A stretch of 64,000 nt of DNA, from the NCBI RefSeq assembly GCF_025548555.1, contig NZ_JAJLPA010000006.1, positions 1-64,000 on the forward strand, given 5' to 3'. The notes below the pieces were generated by a model that worked only from the letters and a program-made list of their open reading frames with translations, had not been told where the DNA came from and made no database searches. How positions within the stretch are numbered: position 1 is the stretch's first letter; each line of letters begins with the position of its first letter. The position numbers were made by a program, and so were the translations under genes. Shown piece by piece: positions 19,128 to 27,805 of the stretch. The DNA comes from Sphingomonas sp. A2-49. Lineage in GTDB: Bacteria > Pseudomonadota > Alphaproteobacteria > Sphingomonadales > Sphingomonadaceae.

Positions 19128-20954
19128 TCAGGGCGTGTCGAACAGCGCGGCGAGCTGCTCGATGATCGTGCCGCCCAGTTGCTCGGCATCCATGATCGTC
19201 ACCGCGCGCGCATAATATCGCGTCACGTCGTGACCGATGCCGATCGCGACGAGTTCCACCGGCGACTTGCCCTCGATCCAGCCTATGACCTGTCGCAGAT
19301 GGCGTTCCAGATAGCTGCCCGAATTGACCGACAGCGTCGAATCGTCGACCGGCGCGCCGTCGCTGATGACCATCAGGATGCGGCGTTCCTCGGGCCGCGC
19401 CATCAGCCGCGCATGCGCCCAGAGCAGCGCCTCGCCGTCGATATTCTCCTTCAGTAACCCCTCGCGCATCATCAGGCCGAGGTTGGTGCGCGCGCGCCGC
19501 CACGGCTCGTCCGCCTTCTTGTACACGATGTGGCGGACGTCGTTCAGCCGCCCCGGCTGCGGCGGACGCCCGGCGGCGAGCCACGTCTCGCGCGCCTGCC
19601 CGCCCTTCCACGCTCGGGTGGTGAAGCCCAGGATCTCAGTCTTCACGCCGCACCGTTCCAGCGTGCGCGCGAGGATGTCGGCGCTGATCGCCGCGATGCC
19701 GATCGGGCGCCCGCGCATCGACCCCGAATTGTCAATCAGCAGCGTCACCACCGTGTCGCGGAAATCGGTTTCGCGCTCGATCTTGTAGCTCAGCGACTGG
19801 CCCGGCGTGACGACGACGCGGGCGAGGCGCGCGGCATCGAGCATGCCTTCGTCCTGGTCGAAGTCCCACGACCGCGACTGCTGCGCCATCAGCCGCCGCT
19901 GCAGCCGGTTGGCGAGCTTCGACACCGCCGATTGCGGGTGTGCGAGCTGCTGGTCGAGATAGCCGCGCAGCCGCGCCAGTTCCTCGGCGTCGCACAGATC
20001 GGTCGCGGCGACGACCTCGTCGAACTGCGTCGTCCACGGCTTGTATTCGAACTGCGGCATGAAGTCGCTGTTCGGCCGGTTGGGACGCACCGGCTGCATC
20101 CCCTCGTCGCCGTCGTCGCCGGGCTCGCCGTCGAGGTCGTCCATCGATTCGTTGCCGAATTCCTGGCCCTCGCCGTCCTCGCTGTCGGATTCCTGCGCCT
20201 CGCCGCGGGCATCGACCTCGCCCTCGCCCTGACCGCCCTGCTCGTCGTCGCCGTCCTCGCCCTCGTCCTGCTGCTGGTCGTCGGTGCCCTCGTCCTCCGA
20301 TCCGCCGTCGTCGGCATCCTCGGGCAGCACCTCGCCCTCGACCAGCTCCAGATCCTCGAGCATCTTCATCGCCAGGCTCTGGAAGGCGCGCTGGTCGTCG
20401 AGCGCGAGGTTGAGCGCGGACAGGTCGGTGCGCGAATCGATCCATTCGCGCACCAGCGCGAGGCCGGGCGCCGCGGCGGCAGGTGCCTCCTGCCCGGTCA
20501 GCTTTTCGCGAACCAGCAGCGACAGCGCGGTCGACAGCGGCACCTCCTCGCGGGTGCGGGCGCGCGTGATCGGATCCGCGCGCAGGCGGACGTCGAGCGA
20601 ATGGGACAGATTGTCCGCGATGCCGGCATAGCCGCGGCTGCCCAAGGCCTCGACCCGCGCGGTCTCCACGGCGTCGAACACCGCGCGCGCCACCGCCTCG
20701 GCCGGCGCGCCCTTCAGGTGCATCGCGGTGTCGTGATGCTTCAGCCGCAGGGCGAAGCCGTCCGCGAACCCACGCGCCTCGGCGACCTGCTCGGGCGGCA
20801 GCGCGCGCGCGGGCATCGGCACCTTGATATGCTTGCCCGATTGCGTCGGCGCATCGGCGGTATAGGCCAGTTCGACCTCCGGCTCCTCCGCGATTGCACG
20901 CGCGGTGCCGGCAAGCACCGCCTTGAACCGGTCGAGGGGGGTTTCGTTGGCCAT
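19128..20954 (-). CDS. cobT: Cobaltochelatase subunit CobT
   Basis: 608 residues. CobT works with CobS as the ATP-driven chaperone part of aerobic cobaltochelatase (CobNST), which inserts cobalt into hydrogenobyrinate diamide. Visible parts are an N-terminal helical region ([20 protein letters not shown]), a very acidic Asp/Glu/Gln/Gly stretch at about 210-290, and a C-terminal von Willebrand-type domain with the MIDAS motif DNSGSMRG near residue 404. Its start overlaps the HepT stop by one base (TGATG). The upstream partner cobS is separated from it by the MntA/HepT pair. CobN is not in the window. Confidence 0.93.
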   Translation of the reverse strand: MANETPLDRFKAVLAGTARAIAEEPEVELAYTADAPTQSGKHIKVPMPARALPPEQVAEARGFADGFALRLKHHDTAMHLKGAPAEAVARAVFDAVETARVEALGSRGYAGIADNLSHSLDVRLRADPITRARTREEVPLSTALSLLVREKLTGQEAPAAAAPGLALVREWIDSRTDLSALNLALDDQRAFQSLAMKMLEDLELVEGEVLPEDADDGGSEDEGTDDQQQDEGEDGDDEQGGQGEGEVDARGEAQESDSEDGEGQEFGNESMDDLDGEPGDDGDEGMQPVRPNRPNSDFMPQFEYKPWTTQFDEVVAATDLCDAEELARLRGYLDQQLAHPQSAVSKLANRLQRRLMAQQSRSWDFDQDEGMLDAARLARVVVTPGQSLSYKIERETDFRDTVVTLLIDNSGSMRGRPIGIAAISADILARTLERCGVKTEILGFTTRAWKGGQARETWLAAGRPPQPGRLNDVRHIVYKKADEPWRRARTNLGLMMREGLLKENIDGEALLWAHARLMARPEERRILMVISDGAPVDDSTLSVNSGSYLERHLRQVIGWIEGKSPVELVAIGIGHDVTRYYARAVTIMDAEQLGGTIIEQLAALFDTP

Positions 20955-21295
20955 CAGTCTTCCAGCGCGCGAAGCGCGGCGAAACGCAATGCCGGAACTT
21001 CGTTCTTCAAGATACCGTACAGAACTGCCACGTCGATATCGTCATAAGCGTGCCGCAACATATTGCCCAGTCCACGCACGCGCTCGAAAGGCAAGTCCGG
21101 CAGGATTGCCGCCATTTCGACCGGCCCGATCTTCACGACCGCTTCGGTGATCCGTTCCAGACACCGCTGTGTGGCATCCAGCACGATGTCGCTATCTGCA
21201 AATGCAGCCGCATCCTGCCCGGCGATATAACGCTCGATCCGATCCGCGTTGACGACGACATCGCCGAGGCGACGGGAAACATCCTTAGAAGACAT
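20954..21295 (-). CDS. hepT: HepT-like toxin, DUF86 (HEPN) domain
   Basis: 113 residues, the size and helical pattern of DUF86/HepT proteins ([19 protein letters not shown], then [24 protein letters not shown]). HepT toxins are HEPN ribonucleases or AMPylation targets, neutralised by a MntA nucleotidyltransferase encoded next to them, as here. The motif reads R74-x7-H82-A-Y84. The arginine four residues before His in many HepT proteins (RxxxxHxY) is glycine here, so activity may differ. The gene overlaps mntA by 11 bases upstream and cobT by 1 base downstream, so all are likely read from one mRNA. Confidence 0.8.
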   Translation of the reverse strand: MSSKDVSRRLGDVVVNADRIERYIAGQDAAAFADSDIVLDATQRCLERITEAVVKIGPVEMAAILPDLPFERVRGLGNMLRHAYDDIDVAVLYGILKNEVPALRFAALRALED

Positions 21296-21587
21296 GGACG
21301 CGGTCCCGGTCGATTTCGGCGCGCAGCCGTTCGTTGCGGCTGGGCTCGGTCATGAAATCGACCTTCGCCCCGATCATTTCCTCGATCTTGCCCCCGATAC
21401 CGAAGAAGCCGAACGAACCCAGCCCACGCACTGCGTCGTAATCGACCGACGCAACCAGATCGACGTCCGAGTCCGGCCGCGCCTCGTCACGCGCCGTCGA
21501 ACCGAAGATCGCCAGATGCGTGATCCCCAGCTTCCGCAAATCCTCTTCGCGTGAGCGGAGACGCGCAAGAGCTTCGGCCCGCGTCAT
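21285..21587 (-). CDS. mntA: MntA-like nucleotidyltransferase antitoxin
   Basis: 100 residues. The minimal nucleotidyltransferase motif GSX10DXD is complete: G29-S30 in LAIFGSTARDE, then D41 and D43 in SDVDLVA. In MNT-HEPN systems this enzyme modifies the tyrosine of HepT with AMP groups and silences it; Y84 of the neighbouring HepT is the expected target. The ATG at 21587 (MTRAEALARLRS) was chosen; it lies 4 bases after the cobS stop. The longer frame runs back into cobS. Together these make a TA cassette sitting inside the cobS-cobT operon. Confidence 0.85.
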   Translation of the reverse strand: MTRAEALARLRSREEDLRKLGITHLAIFGSTARDEARPDSDVDLVASVDYDAVRGLGSFGFFGIGGKIEEMIGAKVDFMTEPSRNERLRAEIDRDRVHVF

Positions 21588-21591
21588 GGCC

Positions 21592-22596
21592 TTACACCTT
21601 CCCCACCACGCTTTCGGGCAGGTCCTTGCCGAATACACGCTGGTAATATTCCGCGACCAGCGGCCGTTCGTTCTCGTCGCACTTGTTGAGGAACGACAGG
21701 CGGAAGGCGAAGCCGACGTCGCCGAAGATCAGCGTGTTCTGTGCCCAGGTGATGACGGTGCGCGGGCTCATGACGGTCGAGATGTCGCCGTTGACGAAGC
21801 CCTTGCGCGTCATGTCGGCGACGCGGACCATGTTGTCGACGGTCTTTTTGCCCTCCGGCTTGTCGTATTCGCCTGATTTGGCCAGCACGATCTGCGATTC
21901 GACCGCGGCGGGCAAATAGTTGAGCGTGACGACGATGTTCCACCGGTCCATCTGGCCCTGGTTGATCTGCTGCGTGCCGTGGTACAGCCCGCTGGTATCG
22001 CCGAGGCCGACGGTGTTCGCGGTCGCGAACAGGCGGAACCAGGGGTTCGGGCGGATGACGCGGTTCTGGTCGAGCAGGGTCAGCTTGCCCTCCGTCTCGA
22101 GCACGCGCTGGATCACGAACATCACGTCCGGGCGCCCGGCGTCATATTCGTCGAAGACGAGCGCGGTCGGCGTCTGCAACGCCCAGGGGAGCAGCCCCTC
22201 GCGGAACTCCGTCACCTGCTGGCCGTCGCGCAGCACGATCGCGTCGCGGCCGATCAGGTCGATACGGCTGATGTGCGCGTCCAGGTTGATGCGGATGCAC
22301 GGCCAGTTGAGCCGCGCCGCGACCTGTTCGATGTGGCTCGACTTGCCGGTGCCGTGATAGCCCTGCACCATCACGCGGCGGTTGTGCGCGAAGCCCGCCA
22401 GCACCGCCAGCGTCGTATCGGCGTCGAAGACATAGGCGGGGTCGAGGTCGGGGACGCGCTCGTCCGCCTCGCTGAAGGCGGGCACCTGCATGTCGCTGTC
22501 GATCCCGAACAGGTCGCGCACGCCGACCATCCGGTCGGGCGCGTCCATGATCGTCGTCTCGCGGCTGTCGGGCTGGATGTTGGGGATGTCGTTCAT
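21592..22596 (-). CDS. cobS: Cobaltochelatase subunit CobS
   Basis: 334 residues, the AAA+ ATPase subunit of aerobic cobaltochelatase. Walker A is YHGTGKSS near residues 80-87, Walker B is [14 protein letters not shown], and the sensor region [20 protein letters not shown] follows. The start [10 protein letters not shown] at 22596 was preferred over a frame beginning ten codons earlier. Its partner CobT is encoded downstream on the same strand after the MntA/HepT pair. Cobalt chelation serves the B12 that also controls metE nearby, although no joint regulatory site is visible. Confidence 0.94.
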   Translation of the reverse strand: MNDIPNIQPDSRETTIMDAPDRMVGVRDLFGIDSDMQVPAFSEADERVPDLDPAYVFDADTTLAVLAGFAHNRRVMVQGYHGTGKSSHIEQVAARLNWPCIRINLDAHISRIDLIGRDAIVLRDGQQVTEFREGLLPWALQTPTALVFDEYDAGRPDVMFVIQRVLETEGKLTLLDQNRVIRPNPWFRLFATANTVGLGDTSGLYHGTQQINQGQMDRWNIVVTLNYLPAAVESQIVLAKSGEYDKPEGKKTVDNMVRVADMTRKGFVNGDISTVMSPRTVITWAQNTLIFGDVGFAFRLSFLNKCDENERPLVAEYYQRVFGKDLPESVVGKV

Positions 22597-22705
22597 CGCG
22601 TCGGGGTACCGTTCCGGGGCTGGCAATCGAAGGGGCGGCCCTCCTGAACGCGCGAGGCGAGCGAACGGCGCAACGGACGATCAGTGGAAACGGATTGCGC
22701 CGCCG

Positions 22706-23410
22706 TCAAGCCGCCGCGGGGTCGATCCGCTCCGGCAGCGAAAACAGGTCGGCGAAGCGAGCCGCCGCGTCCCGGTCGCCGACGACGCGCATCGTGCCGT
22801 CCGCCTCCGCCGCCGCGATCGGACGCTTGAGGTAGATCCAGACGACCAGCGGCGTCGGATCCGCCTCGATCACCACGTCCGCGCCCGCCGGGTCGTCGCG
22901 CACGATCGTCAGCGCGCCGTCCGCCAGCCGCGCGAGGAAGCGGTCGCCGCCGGTGCGGAAGCCGATCGTCATCGCCAGCCCGCGCGCCCTGTCGCGGTCG
23001 ATCATCGTGCGCATCGACAGCATCGCCGAGGCGGGCGAGAAGGGCAGCGTCGGATCATGCAGCGGCGAGCGCGTCGCCCAGCGCCCCATCGTCTGGAGCA
23101 CCGGTTCGACCTCATACCCCCAGGGCGTCAGGGCATAGGCCTGCACCGACGCGGGCGGCGGCAGCTTCTGCCGCACCAGCAGCCCGACGCCCTCCAGGCT
23201 GTCGAGCCGCTGCGTCAGCACGTTGGCGCTGATCCCGGTCAGCTGCGCACGCAATTCGCCGAACCGCCGCGGCCCGAACATCAGTTCGCGCAGGATCAGC
23301 AGCGACCAGCGCTCGCCGACGAATTCCAGTGCCAGCGCGGTTCCGCAGGCATCGTCGTACCAGCGCTTGCGGCGCGCATCGCGCCCTTCAGTTACTTTTT
23401 CTGACTCCAT
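22706..23410 (-). CDS. HxlR-type winged-helix regulator with SCP2-like domain
   Basis: 234 residues. The N-terminal ~110 residues are an HxlR winged helix (FVGERWSLLILRELMFGPRRFGELRAQL, ISANVLTQRLDSLEGVGLL). The C-terminal half (DRFLARLADGALTIV, ADVVIEADPTPLVVWIYLKRP) looks like an SCP2 sterol-binding-type domain, a known fusion partner. The start at 23410 (MESEKVTEG) is the ATG closest to the HxlR domain. A GTTAC-like dyad just upstream, in the divergent promoter it shares with the VOC operon, fits autoregulation and control of that operon. Confidence 0.85.
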   Translation of the reverse strand: MESEKVTEGRDARRKRWYDDACGTALALEFVGERWSLLILRELMFGPRRFGELRAQLTGISANVLTQRLDSLEGVGLLVRQKLPPPASVQAYALTPWGYEVEPVLQTMGRWATRSPLHDPTLPFSPASAMLSMRTMIDRDRARGLAMTIGFRTGGDRFLARLADGALTIVRDDPAGADVVIEADPTPLVVWIYLKRPIAAAEADGTMRVVGDRDAAARFADLFSLPERIDPAAA

Positions 23411-23411
23411 G

Positions 23412-23426
23412 GTTGCTTTATGTAAC
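23412..23426. promoter_or_regulatory. HxlR-type operator (GTTgC-N5-GTAAC)
   Basis: The sequence gttgctttatgtaac lies directly before the regulator's start codon and 50 bases before the VOC gene. It is a near-perfect dyad of the GTTAC-N5-GTAAC form recognised by HxlR/YodB-type proteins. A related half-site, agttac, occurs at 23390-23395 inside the regulator's first codons. Confidence 0.55.
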
Positions 23427-23476
23427 CATCGGGCGCATCCATTACCAGACGCGATTCGGGAGAGGAATGGCTTGCC

Positions 23477-23917
23477 ATGGCAAAGATGATCTTCGTGAAC
23501 CTGGCGGTGACGGACGTCGCCGCCGCCACGACCTTCTACGAGGCGCTGGGTTTCGAAAGAAACCCGACGTTTTCCAATCCACAGGCGTCGGCGATGCGAT
23601 GGTCGGACACGATCTCGGTCATGCTGCTCGACCACGCTTTCTATGCGACCTTCACCGACAAGGCGATCATCGACGCGCGCACGCAAAGCGGCGCGCTGCT
23701 CGCGCTGTCCTTCGATGATCGCGCGGCGGTGGATACGATCACCGACGCCGCGGTTGTGGCGGGCGGACGCGAGCTGCACGAACCGGAAGATCACGGCTTC
23801 ATGTACAGCCGCGCGTTCGAGGATCTCGACGGCCACGGCTGGGGGCCGTTCTACATGGACATGGCCGCCGCCGAACAGGCGATGGGCCAGCCGGCGGACA
23901 CGCAGGCGCCGGCATGA
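23477..23917 (+). CDS. VOC (glyoxalase-like) family protein
   Basis: 146 residues with the single VOC fold pattern (MIFVNLAVTDVAAATTFYEALGF at the start, EDLDGHGWGPFYMDM at the end). This is the glyoxalase/bleomycin-resistance/dioxygenase superfamily; members bind a divalent metal and act on many small molecules, so the substrate is unknown. It is the first gene of a run of six (23477-27104) in which nearly every stop overlaps the next start, divergent from the HxlR regulator that probably controls it. Confidence 0.85.
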   Translation: MAKMIFVNLAVTDVAAATTFYEALGFERNPTFSNPQASAMRWSDTISVMLLDHAFYATFTDKAIIDARTQSGALLALSFDDRAAVDTITDAAVVAGGRELHEPEDHGFMYSRAFEDLDGHGWGPFYMDMAAAEQAMGQPADTQAPA

Positions 23918-24648
23918 CCGCCGCCCCGACGCAGCCGGTCGTCACCGCCTTCGACTGGGTGCCCGGCTTTGCGCGCGGACAGGTCCGCGACCTGCGCGTG
24001 CGCTGGGCGCTGGAGGAGGTCGGCGAGCCCTATACCGTTCGCTACCTGGCGCAGGGCGACCAGAAGCGCCCCGACCATCGTGCACGTCAGCCGTTCGGCC
24101 AGGTGCCGACCTACGAACAGGATGGCGTCGTCCTGTTCGAATCGGGCGCGATCGTGCTGCATGTCGCCGAACGTCATCCCGGCACGCTGCTGCCCGTGGA
24201 CGGTGCGGCGCGCGCGCGGGCGATCGAATGGATGTTCGCCGCGCTCAACACGGTCGAACCGCCGATCATGGATCATGCGATCTGCACGCTGTTCGAGCGC
24301 GACCGGCCGTGGTCGGCCGAGCGCCTGCCCGCGGTGCTGCAACGGATCGACGATCGCCTGCGCGACCTGTCGCAGCGGCTCGGCGAGCGGACGTGGCTGG
24401 ACGGCGACGCCTTCACGGCCGGCGACCTGCTGATGGTCACCGTATTGCGGATCGTTGCCGAGGACGGGCTGCTGGACGGCCACCCGAACCTCGTCGCCTA
24501 TGTCGCCCGCGGCACCGCCCGGCCCGCCTTCCGCCGCGCGCTCGATGCGCAGCTCGCGGGGTTCACCGGCACGCCGCCGCCGGCGATCGAGGCGTGGCTC
24601 AGGGCGCAGGGCCTCGACGGGTCCGCCGACGGGGAGGCCGCACGATGA
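23914..24648 (+). CDS. Glutathione S-transferase family protein
   Basis: 244 residues. An N-terminal thioredoxin-like GST domain (LRVRWALEEVGEPYTVRYL; PFGQVPTYEQDGVVLFESGAI with the cis-Pro and the Glu-Ser glutathione-binding pair) is followed by a helical C-terminal domain containing WLDGDAFTAGDLLMVTVLRI. The start overlaps the VOC stop by 4 bases (ATGA). The setting among VOC and SRPBCC proteins suggests detoxification of an electrophile, but the sequence does not show the substrate. Confidence 0.88.
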   Translation: MTAAPTQPVVTAFDWVPGFARGQVRDLRVRWALEEVGEPYTVRYLAQGDQKRPDHRARQPFGQVPTYEQDGVVLFESGAIVLHVAERHPGTLLPVDGAARARAIEWMFAALNTVEPPIMDHAICTLFERDRPWSAERLPAVLQRIDDRLRDLSQRLGERTWLDGDAFTAGDLLMVTVLRIVAEDGLLDGHPNLVAYVARGTARPAFRRALDAQLAGFTGTPPPAIEAWLRAQGLDGSADGEAAR

Positions 24649-25361
24649 CCTATATCGACGGCTTCGTCGTGGCGGTGCCGACCGCCCGCCGCGACGCCTA
24701 TCGCGACCATGCCGTGCGCGGGTGGGCCATGCTGCACGCCGCCGGCGCGACGCGGATGTGCGAGACATGGGGCGACGACGTGCCGCACGGCACGCGCACC
24801 GACTTCCATCGCGCGGTACAGGCGGGCGACGACGAGACGGTGGTGTTCAGCTGGATCGAATATCCCGACAAGGCGACCCGCGACGCCGTCGCCGCCCGGA
24901 TCATGACCGACCCCGCGATGGGTGAACTGGCGGCGGCGATGCCGTTCGACGCCGCGCGGATGATCCATGGCGGGTTCGAGGCGCTGGTCGACGCCGGCAC
25001 CCCGTCGGGCGCGGACGGCTATGTCGACGGCTTCCTGATGGCGGTGCGGGATCGCGACGCCTATGTCACGATGGCGCAGCGGGCGGAAGGCGCGTTCCGC
25101 GACCATGGCGCGACGCGCGTCGTCGAGGCCTGGGGCAGCGACGTCGCGCCGGGCGAGGTCACCGGCTTCCCGCAGGCGACGCAGCTGCAAGACGGAGAGA
25201 GCGTCGTCTTCTCCTGGGTCGAATGGCCGTCGAAGGCGGCGCGCGATGCGGGCATGCCCGCGACGATGGCGGATGCGCGCATGCAGACCCCGCCCGATGC
25301 GCTGCCGTTCGATGGCAAGCGCATGGTCTATGGCGGTTTCGCCAAACTCTTCCAAGCCTGA
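24645..25361 (+). CDS. Tandem DUF1428 protein
   Basis: 238 residues made of two DUF1428 units in tandem, residues ~1-115 and ~123-238. Each repeats the same landmarks: YxDGFxxAV near the start, a VExWG/CETWGDDVPxG block, VVFSWxEWPxKAxRDA, and a closing MPFDxxRMxxGGF. DUF1428 is a ferredoxin-like alpha/beta fold usually present once per protein, so this is an internal duplication. The ATG at 24645 overlaps the GST stop (ATGA). Function is unknown. Confidence 0.85.
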   Translation: MTYIDGFVVAVPTARRDAYRDHAVRGWAMLHAAGATRMCETWGDDVPHGTRTDFHRAVQAGDDETVVFSWIEYPDKATRDAVAARIMTDPAMGELAAAMPFDAARMIHGGFEALVDAGTPSGADGYVDGFLMAVRDRDAYVTMAQRAEGAFRDHGATRVVEAWGSDVAPGEVTGFPQATQLQDGESVVFSWVEWPSKAARDAGMPATMADARMQTPPDALPFDGKRMVYGGFAKLFQA

Positions 25362-25375
25362 CAGGAGTGACGGAC

Positions 25376-26164
25376 ATGTCCCTGGCCGATGGTCATCCGA
25401 TCTGGTTCGAACTGAGCACGCCCGATCACCATGCCGCCGCGGCATTCTACGAGGCGGTGTTCGCGTGGAGCACCCGGGCCTCGCCGGTCGCCGAACACGG
25501 CGGTTACCTGATCGCGTCCGCGCCGGACGGCGACGCCATCGCCGGGCTGATGACGCCGCCGCCGGGGGCGCCCGCGGCGGGCGGCTGGTCGGTCTATTTC
25601 CTCGCCACCGACCTGTCCGCGTCGCTGGTCCGCGCGGCCGATCTCGGCGGCAGGGTGGTGTTCGGGCCGATGCAGATTCCCCATGTCGGCCGGTTCGCCG
25701 TCCTGCTCGATCCACAGGGCATCCCGCTGTCGCTGATGCAGCCCGATGCGCCGGACCCCGCGCGCCCGTTCCGGCAGGGGCCGGACGCACGCGGTCATGC
25801 GGTGTGGATCGAACTCGCCACGCCCGATCCCGACGGCGCCTTCGCCTTTTACGGCGGCTTGTTCGGCTGGACGCGCGAAGGCGGCATGCCGATGGGCGAG
25901 ATGGGCGATTACGCCTTCATCGGCGCGGGCGACCAGCGGCCGGGGGCGATCATGTCGAGCACGCTCACCCGCGCGCCGGCACACTGGAACAGCTATGTCC
26001 TGGTCGCCGACATCGATGCCGCGATCGCCGCGGCGACGGCACGCGGCGGCAAGCTGATCCAGGGCCCCGACCCGATCCCCGGCGGCGACCATTCCGCCAA
26101 TATCGTCGATTGCCACGGCCATCAGGTCGGGCTGGTCGGCCCGCGTCCGGGAACGGCGGCATGA
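25376..26164 (+). CDS. VOC family protein with two glyoxalase-like domains
   Basis: 262 residues with two VOC modules. The first begins HPIWFELSTPDHHAAAAFYEAVFAW and the second begins HAVWIELATPDPDGAFAFYGGLFGW near residue 140. Two-module VOC proteins of this length are common in actinobacteria and sphingomonads and resemble CFP30B-type hydrolases. The ATG at 25376 has an acaggag ribosome binding site 8-14 bases upstream; it is the only clear start gap in the operon. Confidence 0.85.
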   Translation: MSLADGHPIWFELSTPDHHAAAAFYEAVFAWSTRASPVAEHGGYLIASAPDGDAIAGLMTPPPGAPAAGGWSVYFLATDLSASLVRAADLGGRVVFGPMQIPHVGRFAVLLDPQGIPLSLMQPDAPDPARPFRQGPDARGHAVWIELATPDPDGAFAFYGGLFGWTREGGMPMGEMGDYAFIGAGDQRPGAIMSSTLTRAPAHWNSYVLVADIDAAIAAATARGGKLIQGPDPIPGGDHSANIVDCHGHQVGLVGPRPGTAA

Positions 26165-26649
26165 CCCGGCCGATGGCGATCTGCCTGTGGTTCGACGGCG
26201 CAGCGGAGGAGGCGGCGAACTTTTACGCCGCGACCTTCCCCGATTCGCGCGTCGATGCGGTCCACCGCGCGCCCGGCGACTATCCCGCGGGGCGGAAGGG
26301 CGATGCGCTGACCGTCGACTTTACCGTCTGCGGCACGCCGTTCGTCGGCCTCAACGGCGGCGGCGGGGTGGCGCACGGCATGGCGATCTCGTTCCAGATC
26401 TTCACCGACACGCAGGCGGAAACCGACCGGCTGTGGAACACGATCGTCGGCAACGGCGGCAAGCCCAGCCAGTGCAGCTGGTGCACCGATCGCTGGGGGA
26501 TCAGCTGGCAGATCGTGCCGCGCGCGCTGATAGCGGCGCTGTCGCATCCCGATCCCGGCGCCCGCTCGCGCGCCTTCACCGCGATGATGGGCATGGGCAA
26601 CATCGATATCGCCGCGATCGAGGCGGCCGTCCGGGGAGACGCAGCATGA
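26161..26649 (+). CDS. VOC family protein, PhnB/3-dmu-9_3-mt type
   Basis: 162 residues. The pattern ICLWFDGAAEEAANFYAATFPDSRV, followed by GTPFVGLNGGG, SQCSWCTDRWGISWQIVP and the C-terminal MMGMGNIDIAAIEAA, is that of the PhnB-like VOC subfamily (annotated '3-demethylubiquinone-9 3-methyltransferase' in Pfam, although most members are not methyltransferases). The start overlaps the upstream stop by 4 bases. It is the third VOC gene of the operon. Confidence 0.87.
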   Translation: MTRPMAICLWFDGAAEEAANFYAATFPDSRVDAVHRAPGDYPAGRKGDALTVDFTVCGTPFVGLNGGGGVAHGMAISFQIFTDTQAETDRLWNTIVGNGGKPSQCSWCTDRWGISWQIVPRALIAALSHPDPGARSRAFTAMMGMGNIDIAAIEAAVRGDAA

Positions 26650-27104
26650 GCGACCGTTACGAACTCAGCATCACCCGCCTGATCGACGCGCCGGTCGACG
26701 CGGTATGGCGTGCCTGGACCGAGAATACCGGCGCATGGTTCTGCCCTGCACCCTGGACCGCGGAATTCGTGACGCAGGACCTGGTGGCGGGCGGCCGGTC
26801 GGAGATCGTGATGCGCGGACCGAACGGCGAGGAAAACCGGCTGGAGGGCGTGTATCTGGAGGTCGTGCCGGGCGCGCGGATCGTCTCGACCGACGCCTTC
26901 ACCGTTGACTGGGTGCCGGCGGGACCGTTCATGGTGCGCATCGACGCCTTCGCCGAGGAGGACGGCAAGACCCGCTACACCGCGACCGCGCGCCACTGGA
27001 CCGCGGAGGCGAAGGACAATCATGCCGCCATGGGGTTCGAGGGCGGCTGGAACGCCGCGACCGACCAGCTGGAAGCCATCGCGCTGCGCCTCGCCGGGCG
27101 CTGA
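26646..27104 (+). CDS. SRPBCC (AHSA1-like) family protein
   Basis: 152 residues. The START-like fold is recognisable from ITRLIDAPVDAVWRAWTE at the N-terminus, YLEVVPGARIVSTDAF in the middle and MGFEGGWNAATDQLEAIA at the C-terminus. Members bind small hydrophobic ligands and are often found beside VOC/PhnB genes, as here. The start overlaps the VOC stop by 4 bases. It is the last gene of the operon; the repeat block at 27197 follows. Confidence 0.87.
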   Translation: MSDRYELSITRLIDAPVDAVWRAWTENTGAWFCPAPWTAEFVTQDLVAGGRSEIVMRGPNGEENRLEGVYLEVVPGARIVSTDAFTVDWVPAGPFMVRIDAFAEEDGKTRYTATARHWTAEAKDNHAAMGFEGGWNAATDQLEAIALRLAGR

Positions 27105-27196
27105 CGCGGGCCACGGGGTCGGACGGGGTCGGTGAACCGGGGCTGCACCTCGCGGACCGGAGCGGTCGGCGATCGGGGCAGCTGCGGAACCCATTT

Positions 27197-27707
27197 ATGC
27201 GCCTCCCCGGCGCAGGCCGGGACCCAGTTGGGCAACGCGGAGCGAGGCACGCTTCGCCTGCCATGATCGTCCCCCAACTGGGCCCCGGCCTGCGCCGGGG
27301 TGCCGACGATGTGGAGCGGCTTGCACAACCGAAGACGTTGGAAATGGCGAAGCCGCAGTACCCACTGACGCGCCTCCCCGGCGAAGGCCGGGGTCCAGTC
27401 GGACAGGCGGAGCGAGGCGCACTTCGCCTTCGCCATGATCGCCCCCCGACTGGGCCCCGGCCTGCGCCGGGGTGCCGACGATGTGGAACGGCTCGCACAA
27501 CCGAAGACGTTGGAAACGGCGAAGCCGCCGTACCCACTGACGCGCCTCCCCGGCGAAGGCCGGGGTCCAGTTGGGCAGGCGGAGCGAGGCACGCTTCGCC
27601 TGCCATGATCGTCCCCCAACTGGGCCCCGGCCTTCGCCGGGGTGCGGCCGATGTGGAAGCGGTCCGCAAGGTCAATGACGTTGAAAAGGGCGAAGCGGCG
27701 GCACCCT
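27197..27707. repeat. Three tandem ~171-bp repeats with GC-rich palindromes
   Basis: Units start at 27197, 27368 and 27540. Each opens with a (t/a)gcgcctccccggcgaaggc-type block, then has a gcggagcgaggc block, a ccccggcctgcgccggggtg palindrome, and an aaccgaagacgttggaaa block. Units 2 and 3 are nearly identical at their starts; unit 3 decays after about 100 bases, and fragments of a fourth unit follow (27715-27760). Open frames through this DNA have no recognisable protein. It looks like an amplified intergenic palindromic element. The stretch 27105-27196 shows no feature. Confidence 0.85.
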
Positions 27708-27744
27708 ATCACGCGCCCCCCCGACTGGGCCGGCAACTTTCGCC

Positions 27745-27756
27745 GGGGGGGGGGGG
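27745..27756. repeat. Run of 12 guanines
   Basis: Twelve consecutive G residues lie at the decayed end of the repeat block, about 50 bases from the stop of the J-domain gene. The tract is intergenic. Such runs slip easily during replication and sequencing, so its length is uncertain. Confidence 0.7.
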
Positions 27757-27805
27757 CGATGCGGAGCGGCAAGATCCCGTCGCGCCGCTCCGCACCGCGC
27801 GCCGT

